Shown here: positions 15,683 through 22,751 of the stretch, piece after piece | Layout of the letters: each line of letters opens with the position of its first letter | Position numbering within the stretch: the stretch's first letter is position 1 | IMG/VR virus record: IMGVR_UViG_3300007512_000092 | Span: 1 to 38,472 of that record | Direction: 5' to 3' (one strand) | DNA: 38,472 bases | From: a virus | Translations under genes and position numbers: made by a program | The notes under the pieces: generated by a model | What the model was told of the DNA's origin: nothing | Database searches by the model: none | The model's input: the letters and a program-made list of their open reading frames with translations, nothing else

Positions 15683-16076
15683 TAACTACAAACCTGAAAA
15701 TCCCCCAAAAGTTGACACATCAGCCGCAGAGACTAGAGAAAACTTTGCGTGGTGTGAACAACTTGCAGAGGGAATGGTGTATTCATGCCTGAAAAACCTA
15801 CAACAAAATGGTGTGAATATTGTTGATGAAGGTACTGTAGCCCAGTTATCTTTTTTGGGTGAAGTAATAAGGTCTGTAGTCCAGTATGAAAAGGATATTC
15901 ATCATCCTTTACAGGATTTTGCAGATCGTTTTGTATCTTTAGAAAACACTAAAACCCCAGATGGTCAACCAGCTATTAAAGGAGATTTTGATGTATTAGG
16001 ATTCAATGAATGGATGGAACGAAATGATGAGTTTGATGATTTCGATGATCCACCACCAGAACCAATTGCAGGCTGA
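15657..16076 (+). CDS. Hypothetical acidic protein
   Basis: 139 residues from the ATG at 15657, chosen because AAGGAG lies 8 nt upstream; an earlier in-frame ATG (15630) lacks such a site. Mostly helical, with an acidic, proline-rich tail (NDEFDDFDDPPPEPIAG). No domain recognised. Overlaps the upstream gene by 26 nt. Confidence 0.65.
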   Translation: MGKVLQFPSNYKPENPPKVDTSAAETRENFAWCEQLAEGMVYSCLKNLQQNGVNIVDEGTVAQLSFLGEVIRSVVQYEKDIHHPLQDFADRFVSLENTKTPDGQPAIKGDFDVLGFNEWMERNDEFDDFDDPPPEPIAG

Positions 16077-16089
16077 TGTAGACCATTTG

Positions 16090-16097
16090 TATAAATA
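16090..16097 (+). promoter_or_regulatory. T4-type late promoter
   Basis: Exact TATAAATA, 27 nt before the HNH gene ATG, which has a TAGGAG ribosome site. It would also read through into the tRNA pair. Confidence 0.6.
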
Positions 16098-16123
16098 CTT
16101 ATGGACTACATTTAGGAGAAACT

Positions 16124-16519
16124 ATGTTTACATTTCCAGATATTGCTATTTGTCAATGGTGTGATAAAGACATACCAAAAAGACGAAATACTACAATGAA
16201 ATATTGTAACAATAAATGTCAGGCTGATCATAGATGGTCGTTAAAGGTTGAACAAATTGAAGAAGAATCAACTATTGATAAGCGTTCATTAAAAAAGTAT
16301 TTGGAATTGAAAGATAATAAATGTTCCGAATGTGGATTGGGAACATGGTGGAAGGATGATTTTATGGTTCTTGAAATTGACCATATAGATGGTAATCGGT
16401 TTCATAATAAACTTTCTAATGTTAGATTGTTATGTCCAAATTGTCATTCTCAACAACTTACATCAAAAGGACACAATAAAGGTACATACGCTGATGTAGC
16501 TCAGTTGGCAGAGCAGTAG
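16124..16519 (+). CDS. HNH endonuclease, free-standing homing type
   Basis: 131 residues. An N-terminal zinc finger (C10, C13, C28, C32) is followed by an HNH nuclease domain with EIDHIDGNRFHN (84-95), N99 and CPNCHSQ (104-110); C67, C70, C104 and C107 bind the structural zinc. Such enzymes nick or cut DNA at specific sites and drive their own spread. The last nine residues (ADVAQLAEQ) are encoded by the first half of tRNA-Thr and the stop codon lies in the tRNA, so the gene butts into the tRNA. No intron core was seen nearby. A late promoter precedes it. Confidence 0.85.
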   Translation: MFTFPDIAICQWCDKDIPKRRNTTMKYCNNKCQADHRWSLKVEQIEEESTIDKRSLKKYLELKDNKCSECGLGTWWKDDFMVLEIDHIDGNRFHNKLSNVRLLCPNCHSQQLTSKGHNKGTYADVAQLAEQ

Positions 16520-16565
16520 CCTTGTAAGCTTCAGGTCGTAGGTTCGATTCCTATCATCAGCTCCA
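16490..16565 (+). tRNA. tRNA-Thr (TGT)
   Basis: Seven perfect acceptor pairs (GCTGATG/CATCAGC), D arm GCTC..GAGC, anticodon loop CTTGTAA with anticodon TGT, T arm GTAGG/CCTAT with loop TTCGATT, and encoded TCCA end. Reads ACA codons, common in this AT-rich genome. Its 5' part is also the 3' end of the HNH reading frame. Confidence 0.93.
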
Positions 16566-16567
16566 AT

Positions 16568-16643
16568 GCGAGTGTATCTCAGTTGGTAGAGAGCCACGTT
16601 GCCAACGTGGATGTCGAGAGTTCGAGCCTCTTCACTCGCTCCA
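16568..16643 (+). tRNA. tRNA-Gly (GCC)
   Basis: Acceptor GCGAGTG/CACTCGC, D arm CTC..GAG, anticodon stem CCACG/CGTGG with loop TTGCCAA (anticodon GCC), T arm loop TTCGAGC, encoded CCA. Only 2 nt separate it from tRNA-Thr, so both are likely cut from one transcript. Confidence 0.93.
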
Positions 16644-16664
16644 ACCTATATAATATAAAATATT

Positions 16665-17510
16665 ATGATATTAATTGATTTATCTCAGATTATGATGGCA
16701 TCTACGATGATGTCAATGGAAAAAGGTCAGACTGAAGCTGATCTTGATTTTGTCAGACATTCAGTTCTGAATAGTCTCCGTATGTATCGGACTACTTATG
16801 TAGAAGAATATGGAGAACTGGTGATTTGTTGTGATGATGTAAACTCTTGGCGTAGAGAGTATTTTCCTCTTTATAAGGCAGGAAGAAAAACGACTAGAGC
16901 AGCCTCCCCTCTCAATTGGTCACAAATTTTTGAATGTTTTGATACAATCAAAACAGAACTCAAGACCATATTTCCATATAAGTTTATTCAAGTACCTAAG
17001 GCTGAAGCTGACGATATTATAGGTTATCTTTCTAGGCAGATTTCTGGTGGAGAGAAAACCATGATAATATCCAGTGATAAGGATTTTATACAGTTACATC
17101 ATAAAAATATACAACAATGGAGTCCTGTTACTAAGAAATTAGTCAATGGTGAAGAACCTAATGGATACTTGTTTGAACATATTTTGAAAGGTGATAAGAG
17201 TGATGGGATTCCTAACATTTTATCAGCTGATGATTCCATAGTAAATGGAGTTAGACAGAAACCTATCACTAGAAAATACATAGATAATTTTGTTCTACAT
17301 AACGCCGAGTTGAGTGGTAGAACAGATACAGAAATCAGAAATTTTCATAGAAATGAAAAGTTGATTGATTTGAAACAAACTCCAAAAGATATATGTGATC
17401 TTATTTGGAGAGAGTATAATAAAAAACCAGAAGGTTCTCGCAAGAATCTTTTGAACTTCTTTGTAGAAAAGAGACTTAATAACTTAATTGAAACCATAGG
17501 AGATTTTTAA
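16665..17510 (+). CDS. rnh: RNase H / 5'-3' exonuclease of the T4 Rnh (FEN) family
   Basis: 281 residues. FEN-type catalytic acids are spread along the chain: D5 (ILIDLS), D57-D58 (CCDDVNSWR), EADD at 114-117, SSDKD at 136-140 and GDKSDGIPN at 176-184, plus the helical-arch basic residues (WRREYFPLYKAGRK). T4 Rnh removes RNA primers from lagging-strand fragments. The following gene begins 2 nt later. Promoter not obvious; the tRNA transcript may continue into it. Confidence 0.88.
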   Translation: MILIDLSQIMMASTMMSMEKGQTEADLDFVRHSVLNSLRMYRTTYVEEYGELVICCDDVNSWRREYFPLYKAGRKTTRAASPLNWSQIFECFDTIKTELKTIFPYKFIQVPKAEADDIIGYLSRQISGGEKTMIISSDKDFIQLHHKNIQQWSPVTKKLVNGEEPNGYLFEHILKGDKSDGIPNILSADDSIVNGVRQKPITRKYIDNFVLHNAELSGRTDTEIRNFHRNEKLIDLKQTPKDICDLIWREYNKKPEGSRKNLLNFFVEKRLNNLIETIGDF

Positions 17511-17511
17511 T

Positions 17512-18012
17512 ATGGCTAAACAAGAAATAGGAATGACTACAACTCAAGGATTTATAGATCCTACTGTAAAAACCTATACTCCACTTTTGTCAGAAATTTT
17601 GACGAAAGTAAATAATGCAAAAAATAAAACTCAAAAGGTTAAGATCTTAAAGGAGCATGATTGTTTACCTTTAAGGCAGATTTTGATTTGGGCTTTTGAT
17701 CCTAATGTGGAATCAGCTCTACCACCCGGCAAACCACCATTCATTGAAAATGATGCACCTGAAGGAACTGAACATACTAGTTTAAGAACAGAAGGTGATA
17801 AGTTATATTATTATGTTAAAGGTGGAATGGATTCATTGCAATCTATGAAACGTGAACAAATGTTTGTTCAATTATTAGAAGGTCTTCATAAAGATGAAGC
17901 TGAATTACTTTGTAATGTAAAGGATAAACGACTCCATCAAGTATATAAAGGACTGTCTAGTGTAGTTGTCAAAGAAGGTCTTGGACTAGATGATGACTAT
18001 AAAGTTATATAA
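17512..18012 (+). CDS. Conserved T4-like protein of unknown function (DUF6433-like)
   Basis: 166 residues. The segment LRQILIWAFDPNVESALPPGKPPF is characteristic of a conserved family I recall in T4-like phages as DUF6433; identification is from memory. The second half is helical (MKREQMFVQLLEGLHKDEAELL). The gene follows rnh by 2 nt, so they are probably co-transcribed. Its last codons overlap a late-promoter sequence. Confidence 0.72.
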   Translation: MAKQEIGMTTTQGFIDPTVKTYTPLLSEILTKVNNAKNKTQKVKILKEHDCLPLRQILIWAFDPNVESALPPGKPPFIENDAPEGTEHTSLRTEGDKLYYYVKGGMDSLQSMKREQMFVQLLEGLHKDEAELLCNVKDKRLHQVYKGLSSVVVKEGLGLDDDYKVI

Positions 18013-18015
18013 ATA
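18008..18015 (+). promoter_or_regulatory. T4-type late promoter
   Basis: Exact TATAAATA overlapping the end of the upstream gene and opening a roughly 190-nt leader before the SleB-type lysis gene. Confidence 0.55.
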
Positions 18016-18207
18016 TAACACAGTCTTTTTTAGGGAGTCAAAAATGCAAAACCAGAGTCGGGGATGTGAGGACGGCAACCTAGTCCTAATGTAAAAATCC
18101 CCCTCACAATTTAGCAATGTATTTCGGTTTAACGATCCGCCGAAGTGAATTATAGTATGTTCCCTATCGTTATTATAGAGATTGAGGATCACAACGAGCA
18201 AGGTTAT
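18016..18207 (+). ncRNA. Structured leader with possible pseudoknot and 16-codon mini-ORF
   Basis: After the late promoter, GGGGAT (18060-18065) can pair with ATCCCC (18097-18102), and GTGAG (18066-18070) with CTCAC (18103-18107), which cross as in an H-type pseudoknot; AGGAC/GTCCT (18069-18073/18083-18087) is a competing hairpin. A 16-codon ORF (18044-18094, MQNQSRGCEDGNLVLM) with AGGGAG before it covers the structure. A second hairpin TTCGG/CCGAA (18123-18127/18140-18144) follows. No larger gene fits here. Confidence 0.4.
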
Positions 18208-18753
18208 ATGAAATATATTTTCATAAGCATTGTTTTGTTATTTTCTTTGACGATCCTTGCAAAGCCAGTAGGTCTTGCAAGTGTCAATCATGGAGTTCCA
18301 AAATGGACTTACGAATCTATAGCGCAGGAAGCAACAAAACAACATGAATGTCTCGCTAGAAATATCTATTTTGAGGCTAGAAACGAACCATTTGCAGGGC
18401 AGTTTGCTGTTGCAATGGTAACATTGAATAGAGTGTATGATAAAAAATTTCCAAATTCAATATGTGAGGTAGTCTACCAAGGTCTTCATTGGCCTAGTGG
18501 TCATCCTAAACGTGACAGATGCCAGTTCAGTTGGTATTGTGATGGAAAAAATGACGATGTAAAAAACAAACGAGCATATTTGGAATCAGAGAACATTGCA
18601 GATTTAGCAATGGAACAATATAAAACCATTAAAGCCAAAGGTTTGGATATTACAGAAGGTGCAAGGTATTATCATACCTATGAGGTGAGCCCAAGATGGT
18701 CAAAAGTCTATCCAGTAGTTGGAAGAATAGGAGATCACATTTTTTATAGATGA
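18208..18753 (+). CDS. Cell-wall hydrolase, SleB/Hydrolase_2 family, exported
   Basis: 181 residues from the ATG at 18208, chosen because it begins a clean signal peptide (MKYIFISIVLLFSLTILA). The rest matches the SleB-type hydrolase fold: CLARNIYFEARNEP with its catalytic glutamate, GQFAVAMVTLNRV, CQFSWYCDG and ARYYHTYEVSPRW. These enzymes cut peptidoglycan glycan strands. A secretion signal or signal-arrest segment would let the endolysin reach the periplasm without a classic holin channel. It is one of two wall-lytic candidates, with the M15 peptidase at 20213. Confidence 0.82.
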   Translation: MKYIFISIVLLFSLTILAKPVGLASVNHGVPKWTYESIAQEATKQHECLARNIYFEARNEPFAGQFAVAMVTLNRVYDKKFPNSICEVVYQGLHWPSGHPKRDRCQFSWYCDGKNDDVKNKRAYLESENIADLAMEQYKTIKAKGLDITEGARYYHTYEVSPRWSKVYPVVGRIGDHIFYR

Positions 18754-18762
18754 GGACTATAT

Positions 18763-19026
18763 ATGTTAGAGAATTTATTTGGTAAATCCGATAAGGAAAC
18801 CAGAGATGAAATGCAAAATAGACACAACGTGGCACAGGAATGTGTCGCCAGTTGGTCTAGTGAAGATTTGTATAACTGTTTTCGTAGAGTGACTGATAAT
18901 ATACACTCTATTGAAAACAGGGAAGCTTTAACCAAGTTGGGATGGACTCAACTTGAAGATATAGAGCATGAGATAGTGAAAATATTTGCAACTAAAAAAA
19001 CAGAAGATGCCAACCTACCAGTATAA
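18763..19026 (+). CDS. Small hypothetical protein
   Basis: 87 residues, helical and charged (MLENLFGKSDKETRDEMQNR..). Starts 9 nt after the lysis gene. It overlaps the next gene by 20 nt. No domain recognised. Confidence 0.65.
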   Translation: MLENLFGKSDKETRDEMQNRHNVAQECVASWSSEDLYNCFRRVTDNIHSIENREALTKLGWTQLEDIEHEIVKIFATKKTEDANLPV

Positions 19027-19255
19027 ATGTAGTGAATGTGAAAATGAATTTGAAGAGATTCATAGAATAGTAGATCGTGAAATTCCAGTAGATACTTTGT
19101 GTGAAATTTGTGGACAAGGAAATATCAAGCTTATTCCTCAATTTCCTTCTATGATTTCTATGAGAGGTAGTTGGAGAGGCCAAACTTCTGATGGTTGGAA
19201 AGACACTCTTAGAGAAATAAAGAAAAATAACCCAGGCAGTACTTTAGATATATGA
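19007..19255 (+). CDS. FmdB-type zinc-ribbon protein
   Basis: 82 residues from the ATG at 19007 (MPTYQYKCSECENEFEEIHR). Paired knuckles CSEC and CEIC form the FmdB/CxxC_CXXC_SSSS-type zinc ribbon. Function in phages is unknown. It resembles the zinc-ribbon gene at 37978, so the phage carries two versions. Overlaps phoH by 4 nt. Confidence 0.75.
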   Translation: MPTYQYKCSECENEFEEIHRIVDREIPVDTLCEICGQGNIKLIPQFPSMISMRGSWRGQTSDGWKDTLREIKKNNPGSTLDI

Positions 19256-19959
19256 GTAAAAAACATAGTATAAAACTTGAGGATATGGTTGATATCAAGG
19301 GTATCACCAAAAATCAAACGGAAGTTCTCAAGGAATATAAGAAAGGTAAGTGTTTGTTCCTATATGGATCAGCCGGAACAGGAAAAACATTTATTACTTT
19401 TCATAGTGCATTGAAAGAAGCATTAGATCCAAAGACACCTTTTAATTGTGTGTATGTGGTAAGGTCTTTGATCTCAACTAGAGAGATTGGATTTCTGCCA
19501 GGAGATGAAGAAGATAAGTCTGCATTGTATCAAGTTCCTTATGACAATATGGTAAGGTTCATGTTTAAGATGCCAACTGAAGATCAATTCAATGTTCTTT
19601 ATGACAGATTGAAACAACAAAGAAGTTTAATGTTTTTGTCCACATCGTTCCTGAGAGGAATCACTTTGGACAATGCAATTATTATAGTTGATGAGTGTCA
19701 GAATCTCAATTTTCATGAGCTTGATACCATCATGACAAGAGTAGGTCAAGACTCTAAGATTATGTTTTGTGGTGACTTTGACCAGACTGATTTAACCAAG
19801 GAGAAAGAAAAAGAAGGTCTTGGTAATTTTATGAAAATAATTAATGAAATGAAAGAATTTTATTCATGTGAATTTGATATAGGTGATATTGTCCGTAGTG
19901 GACTTGTTAGGTCATATATCGTTCAAAAATATAATACTCACTTAGGAGATACAGAATGA
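19252..19959 (+). CDS. phoH: PhoH-family ATPase
   Basis: 235 residues with Walker A GSAGTGKT (39-46) and Walker B IIIVDECQ (143-150), then the PhoH-type motif GDFDQTDL near 180. PhoH proteins are P-loop ATPases common in ocean phages; suggested roles include RNA metabolism and phosphate-stress response, but their function is not settled. ATGA overlaps join it to both neighbours. Confidence 0.92.
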   Translation: MSKKHSIKLEDMVDIKGITKNQTEVLKEYKKGKCLFLYGSAGTGKTFITFHSALKEALDPKTPFNCVYVVRSLISTREIGFLPGDEEDKSALYQVPYDNMVRFMFKMPTEDQFNVLYDRLKQQRSLMFLSTSFLRGITLDNAIIIVDECQNLNFHELDTIMTRVGQDSKIMFCGDFDQTDLTKEKEKEGLGNFMKIINEMKEFYSCEFDIGDIVRSGLVRSYIVQKYNTHLGDTE

Positions 19960-20216
19960 GTTGGTTTGATGAATTAAAGAAATGGTTCTGGGGTGATTTG
20001 AAACCTGAGTTACAGAAACCTGAGTTACAGAAACCAGAACCTAAAATACCAGAAACAACGGATGAGGTTCTAGAAGAAGAGGTTAAGAAAAAACCAAAAC
20101 GTAGGTATACTAAAACTGGTGCTGGAAAGCCAAATGCAGAAGAAAAGAAAGAAACTGCAAAAAAGAAGAAACCTAAAAAACCTAGAAAAACCAAAAAGAA
20201 GGAGACAGGAGAATGA
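19956..20216 (+). CDS. Low-complexity Lys/Pro-rich basic protein
   Basis: 86 residues. An amphipathic aromatic start (MSWFDELKKWFWGDLKPE) is followed by an exact 15-bp tandem repeat in DNA (20001-20030) that encodes repeats of the form PELQK, and then a lysine-rich tail (KKKKPKKPRKTKKK). The aromatic amphipathic helix with polybasic tail suggests membrane or nucleic-acid association. Function unknown. Overlaps both neighbours by 4 nt. Confidence 0.65.
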   Translation: MSWFDELKKWFWGDLKPELQKPELQKPEPKIPETTDEVLEEEVKKKPKRRYTKTGAGKPNAEEKKETAKKKKPKKPRKTKKKETGE

Positions 20217-20680
20217 GACTATCCAGAAATTTCAGTTTGCGTGAGTTGACTAAATCTGCAACAGCAGAAAGGTCTGGTATAGATAATACTCCAAAGGATC
20301 TTGAGCATCTGGTGAATATGACTCATCTTGCGATTCATATTCTTCAACCATGCCGAGATGAGTTTGGAGTTATTACAGTAAATTCGGGCTATCGGAGCCC
20401 AGATTTGAATAAGGCAGTCGGTGGTTCTGATAAGAGTCAACACTGTCACGGCCAAGCAGCTGATTTTGAAAGCTTCAGTATTTCCAATCCAGATTTAGCA
20501 CAATGGATTGTAGATAATCTGGAATTTGACCAGTTGATCTTGGAATTTTATAATGGAAAAGACCCTAATAGTGGTTGGATTCATTGCAGTTACAATCTTA
20601 TGGAGAATCGTAAGAGAGTAATGACTGCATTGAAACCACCAGGCGGTAGGGTTGAATACAAAGAAGGATTAATAAGGTGA
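20213..20680 (+). CDS. Peptidase M15-type L,D/D,D-endopeptidase (endolysin candidate)
   Basis: 155 residues. SGYRSPDLN (58-66) and SQHCHGQAADF (75-85) match the M15A pattern SxHxxGxAxD, placing H77 and D84 as zinc ligands, with H124 (GWIHCSY) as the third. Such enzymes cleave the peptide links of peptidoglycan. No signal peptide is seen, so it would need a holin or act from the virion. The frame overlaps the next gene at GTGA. Confidence 0.87.
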   Translation: MRLSRNFSLRELTKSATAERSGIDNTPKDLEHLVNMTHLAIHILQPCRDEFGVITVNSGYRSPDLNKAVGGSDKSQHCHGQAADFESFSISNPDLAQWIVDNLEFDQLILEFYNGKDPNSGWIHCSYNLMENRKRVMTALKPPGGRVEYKEGLIR

Positions 20681-21384
20681 TACAAAAACAATATGAGCAT
20701 ATAGAAATACCAAAAATATCAGAATTAAGTAGACAGAATATTGCAGGAGAGAGACATTACGTTAATACAGAAGGAAAATCATATCCGTCAATAACGACAA
20801 TATTATCCATAAGAGGAAAAGAGGCCATATATGAGTGGAGAAAACGTGTAGGTGATGCAGAAGCAAATCGTATCACCAAACGATCTACCACAAGGGGTAC
20901 TCAGTTTCACAAGTTACTGGAACAATACTTCTTGAATCAAATAACAGATGTAGATCATTTTAAAGCAAGTGCAATAGCCAAGAATCCTGGCGTTTGGTTC
21001 TTGTTCTTAGAAGCGATACAAGAGTTAGAGAACCATATAGGTAAGATATATTGTATTGAAGATTACCTGTACTCAGATGAGTATGGAGTGGCTGGTGCAG
21101 TAGACATGATTGCCGAATGGGATGGAAAGATATCCGTTGTGGATTTCAAGACATCCAATAGTGCGAAAAGAGAAGAATGGATTGAGAATTACTTTATACA
21201 GGGTACAGCCTACGCAAAGATGTTTACTGAGCGTACAGGTATCCCATGTGATCAACTAATTATATTTGCAGTTTCCGATGATGGAATACCTCAAACATTC
21301 ACTAAAAGAGTGGATGATTATACCGAATTACTTAAAGAGTCTATTCGGGATTACAACAACCATAAGTCAAAAAGGGCTGCATGA
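20677..21384 (+). CDS. PD-(D/E)XK exonuclease, Cas4/MGME1-like
   Basis: 235 residues, GTG start overlapping the previous stop. RGTQFHKLLE (73-82) is the RGxxxH motif; GAVDMIAEWDG with D143 and VVDFKTS with D156 and K158 form the catalytic D..(D)xK core; Q175xxxY-like residues follow. This is the RecB-type nuclease fold of phage and mitochondrial (MGME1) single-strand exonucleases, used in DNA processing or recombination. Confidence 0.85.
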   Translation: MIQKQYEHIEIPKISELSRQNIAGERHYVNTEGKSYPSITTILSIRGKEAIYEWRKRVGDAEANRITKRSTTRGTQFHKLLEQYFLNQITDVDHFKASAIAKNPGVWFLFLEAIQELENHIGKIYCIEDYLYSDEYGVAGAVDMIAEWDGKISVVDFKTSNSAKREEWIENYFIQGTAYAKMFTERTGIPCDQLIIFAVSDDGIPQTFTKRVDDYTELLKESIRDYNNHKSKRAA

Positions 21385-21827
21385 CCACTATAACAAAAAT
21401 ATTCATTATTGGTGTGTCGTTGGCATTCTTTGGGTGTACACCTAATTTAGAACAAACGACACTACCAAAACCTACAGATAATGCATCCATTGAAGAAGTT
21501 ACCTTACAAGTTCCAGAGATAGAACCTTGGCCAGATAACATGGTAGAGTTTCATAAAGCAATGTATTTTGTTACTTTTGCAATGAAACCAGAATTGAGAA
21601 TGAGATTTCAACCTATAAATTTATATAATGTTGCAAGTTGTATTATAGAAGTATTAAAGGTACAGTATACTTATGAGCAATATATGAAAAGATTTTCAGG
21701 GCCTAACGCAAATAATCCAGATGTAATACAAGAGATATATGGAATCTCTTTTAAATGTTCTGCCGAAGAAACTGATGCGATGAGATTAAAAATGCTTAAT
21801 ACAATAGAACCAGAAAATGCGATTTAA
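21381..21827 (+). CDS. Predicted lipoprotein, possibly paralogous to the next gene
   Basis: 148 residues with a signal peptide and lipobox (SLAFFGC, Cys near residue 19), so it should be lipid-anchored in the periplasm or outer membrane. Two more cysteines, in VASCIIEVL and GISFKC, lie about 41 residues apart and probably form a disulfide. The same C-aliphatic..C layout occurs in the next exported protein. Possible roles are superinfection exclusion or host envelope modification; not determinable. Overlaps the nuclease gene by 4 nt and the next gene by 11 nt. Confidence 0.7.
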   Translation: MTTITKIFIIGVSLAFFGCTPNLEQTTLPKPTDNASIEEVTLQVPEIEPWPDNMVEFHKAMYFVTFAMKPELRMRFQPINLYNVASCIIEVLKVQYTYEQYMKRFSGPNANNPDVIQEIYGISFKCSAEETDAMRLKMLNTIEPENAI

Positions 21828-22185
21828 ATTATTAAAAATTTGGTTATGTCTTGCATTAATAGCTTGGGGTTGGAACCACGTTAATGCCCATCCAGACGGA
21901 ACTAAACCTTACTGGTATCCATCAACCTATCTTTATGGATTTATTCAGGGATGTTGGGAAACTGTAGAACAGAACCAAACTCTCTCAGCTGGTATGTGGC
22001 CTGATGATATACGAACAGTTTGTGGATGTGTAATAGATGCAGTCAGACACGCAATGCCGTTTCATGAAGCAGAGAGTCCAAATCCAGAAATAAAAGCGAA
22101 GTTTGATTTTATTACTAGTGGGGTTTTACCTCAATGTATAATGGAAACTGAGACTAATATAAAGATGAAAAAAGGTGAAAAATAA
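21817..22185 (+). CDS. Exported cysteine-containing hypothetical protein
   Basis: 122 residues with a signal peptide (MRFKLLKIWLCLALIAWGW..VNA, cleavage before HPDG). Cysteines at QGCWE, TVCGCVID and LPQC suggest disulfides in the periplasm. From CGCVIDAV to LPQC the layout is like that of the upstream lipoprotein, and the two may be tandem duplicates. A consensus promoter for the tmRNA begins 3 nt after its stop. Confidence 0.7.
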   Translation: MRFKLLKIWLCLALIAWGWNHVNAHPDGTKPYWYPSTYLYGFIQGCWETVEQNQTLSAGMWPDDIRTVCGCVIDAVRHAMPFHEAESPNPEIKAKFDFITSGVLPQCIMETETNIKMKKGEK

Positions 22186-22187
22186 AC

Positions 22188-22216
22188 TTGACATTTGTGA
22201 AATAGTGTTATATAAT
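22188..22216 (+). promoter_or_regulatory. Perfect-consensus host-type promoter for the tmRNA
   Basis: TTGACA (22188-22193), exactly 17 nt, TATAAT (22211-22216). Expected start near 22223, immediately before the first tmRNA helix strand at 22228. Confidence 0.85.
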
Positions 22217-22221
22217 AAATA

Positions 22222-22510
22222 CATATTGAGTCAATGATACAGTTTATATAACTTTTAAGACATGGGTGCAATTCCCATCGGCTCCACCAATTTACCTTGA
22301 AAATCCGAAGCAGAGGTTCAAATATGCAAGGTTATTTGTTGGGGCCGCAATAGAGTTCGATTGGGAGTGAAGGAACTGAGGAGATTCAAAAACCATAATC
22401 GCAAATAACAACGATTATACATCCGCTTCTTACGCACTAGCTGCCTAAGAGCCGAGTTCAGTCTGAACGACTTGGGGAGTGACTTGGGAACAGAACGACT
22501 CCCCCCTAAC
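22222..22510 (+). ncRNA. ssrA: Circularly permuted (two-piece type) tmRNA
   Basis: The 3' half comes first: T arm ATGGG/CCCAT (22262-22278), acceptor strand CGGCTCC and ACCA (22279-22289). After a roughly 50-nt intervening segment comes the 5' half: GGGGCCG (22341-22347), which pairs with CGGCTCC and includes the G3.U70 wobble that marks alanine charging, then TTCGATTGGG. The tag frame starts at GCA 22401 (context TAATC-GCA) and encodes ANNNDYTSASYALAA, stop at 22446-22448. Cross-piece pairs GAACTG/CAGTTT (22373-22378/22240-22245) and GATTC/GAGTC (22383-22387/22228-22232) fit helix P2. GGGGAGT/ACTCCCC (22474-22480/22498-22504) may end the transcript. The RNA rescues stalled ribosomes and tags their products for proteolysis; the phage copy would add its own tag. 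Confidence 0.92.
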
Positions 22511-22526
22511 CTTTAACAAATTTATT

Positions 22527-22751
22527 ATGGAATTATCATTTTTGACGCCCACCAAATTTAGTACTTTAATCGAAGAAATGGTGCAAGAGAAACATCTTTC
22601 CTACATGGATGCTTGTTTAGAATATTGCAAAGACAATAATGTAGAACCAGAGTCCTTGGGAAGATTAGTAAATAAAGCACTCAAACAAAAGATTCAAGTA
22701 GAAGCTGAAAATCTTAATTTCTTACAAAAATCTAGTTCATTACCACTATGA
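22527..22751 (+). CDS. 33: Late-promoter transcription accessory protein, gp33-like
   Basis: 74 residues from the ATG at 22527; an in-frame GTG further upstream (22479) lies inside the tmRNA and is rejected. FSTLIEEMVQEKHLSYMDACLEYC and the end VEAENLNFLQK match the short gp33 family of marine T4-like phages. gp33 bridges RNA polymerase and the sliding clamp at TATAAATA promoters, which are present in this window. It is followed by the 59 homologue with a 4-nt overlap, as in the T4 order 33-59-32. Confidence 0.8.
   Translation: MELSFLTPTKFSTLIEEMVQEKHLSYMDACLEYCKDNNVEPESLGRLVNKALKQKIQVEAENLNFLQKSSSLPL

Noticed and set aside
16081-16660. Group I intron associated with the HNH gene or tRNAs
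   Set aside because: Both tRNAs are uninterrupted and no P, Q, R, S intron core was seen; the endonuclease appears free-standing.
22479-22526. Extension of the gp33-like gene to a GTG at 22479
   Set aside because: It would run through the 3' part of the tmRNA; the ATG at 22527 begins the conserved protein.
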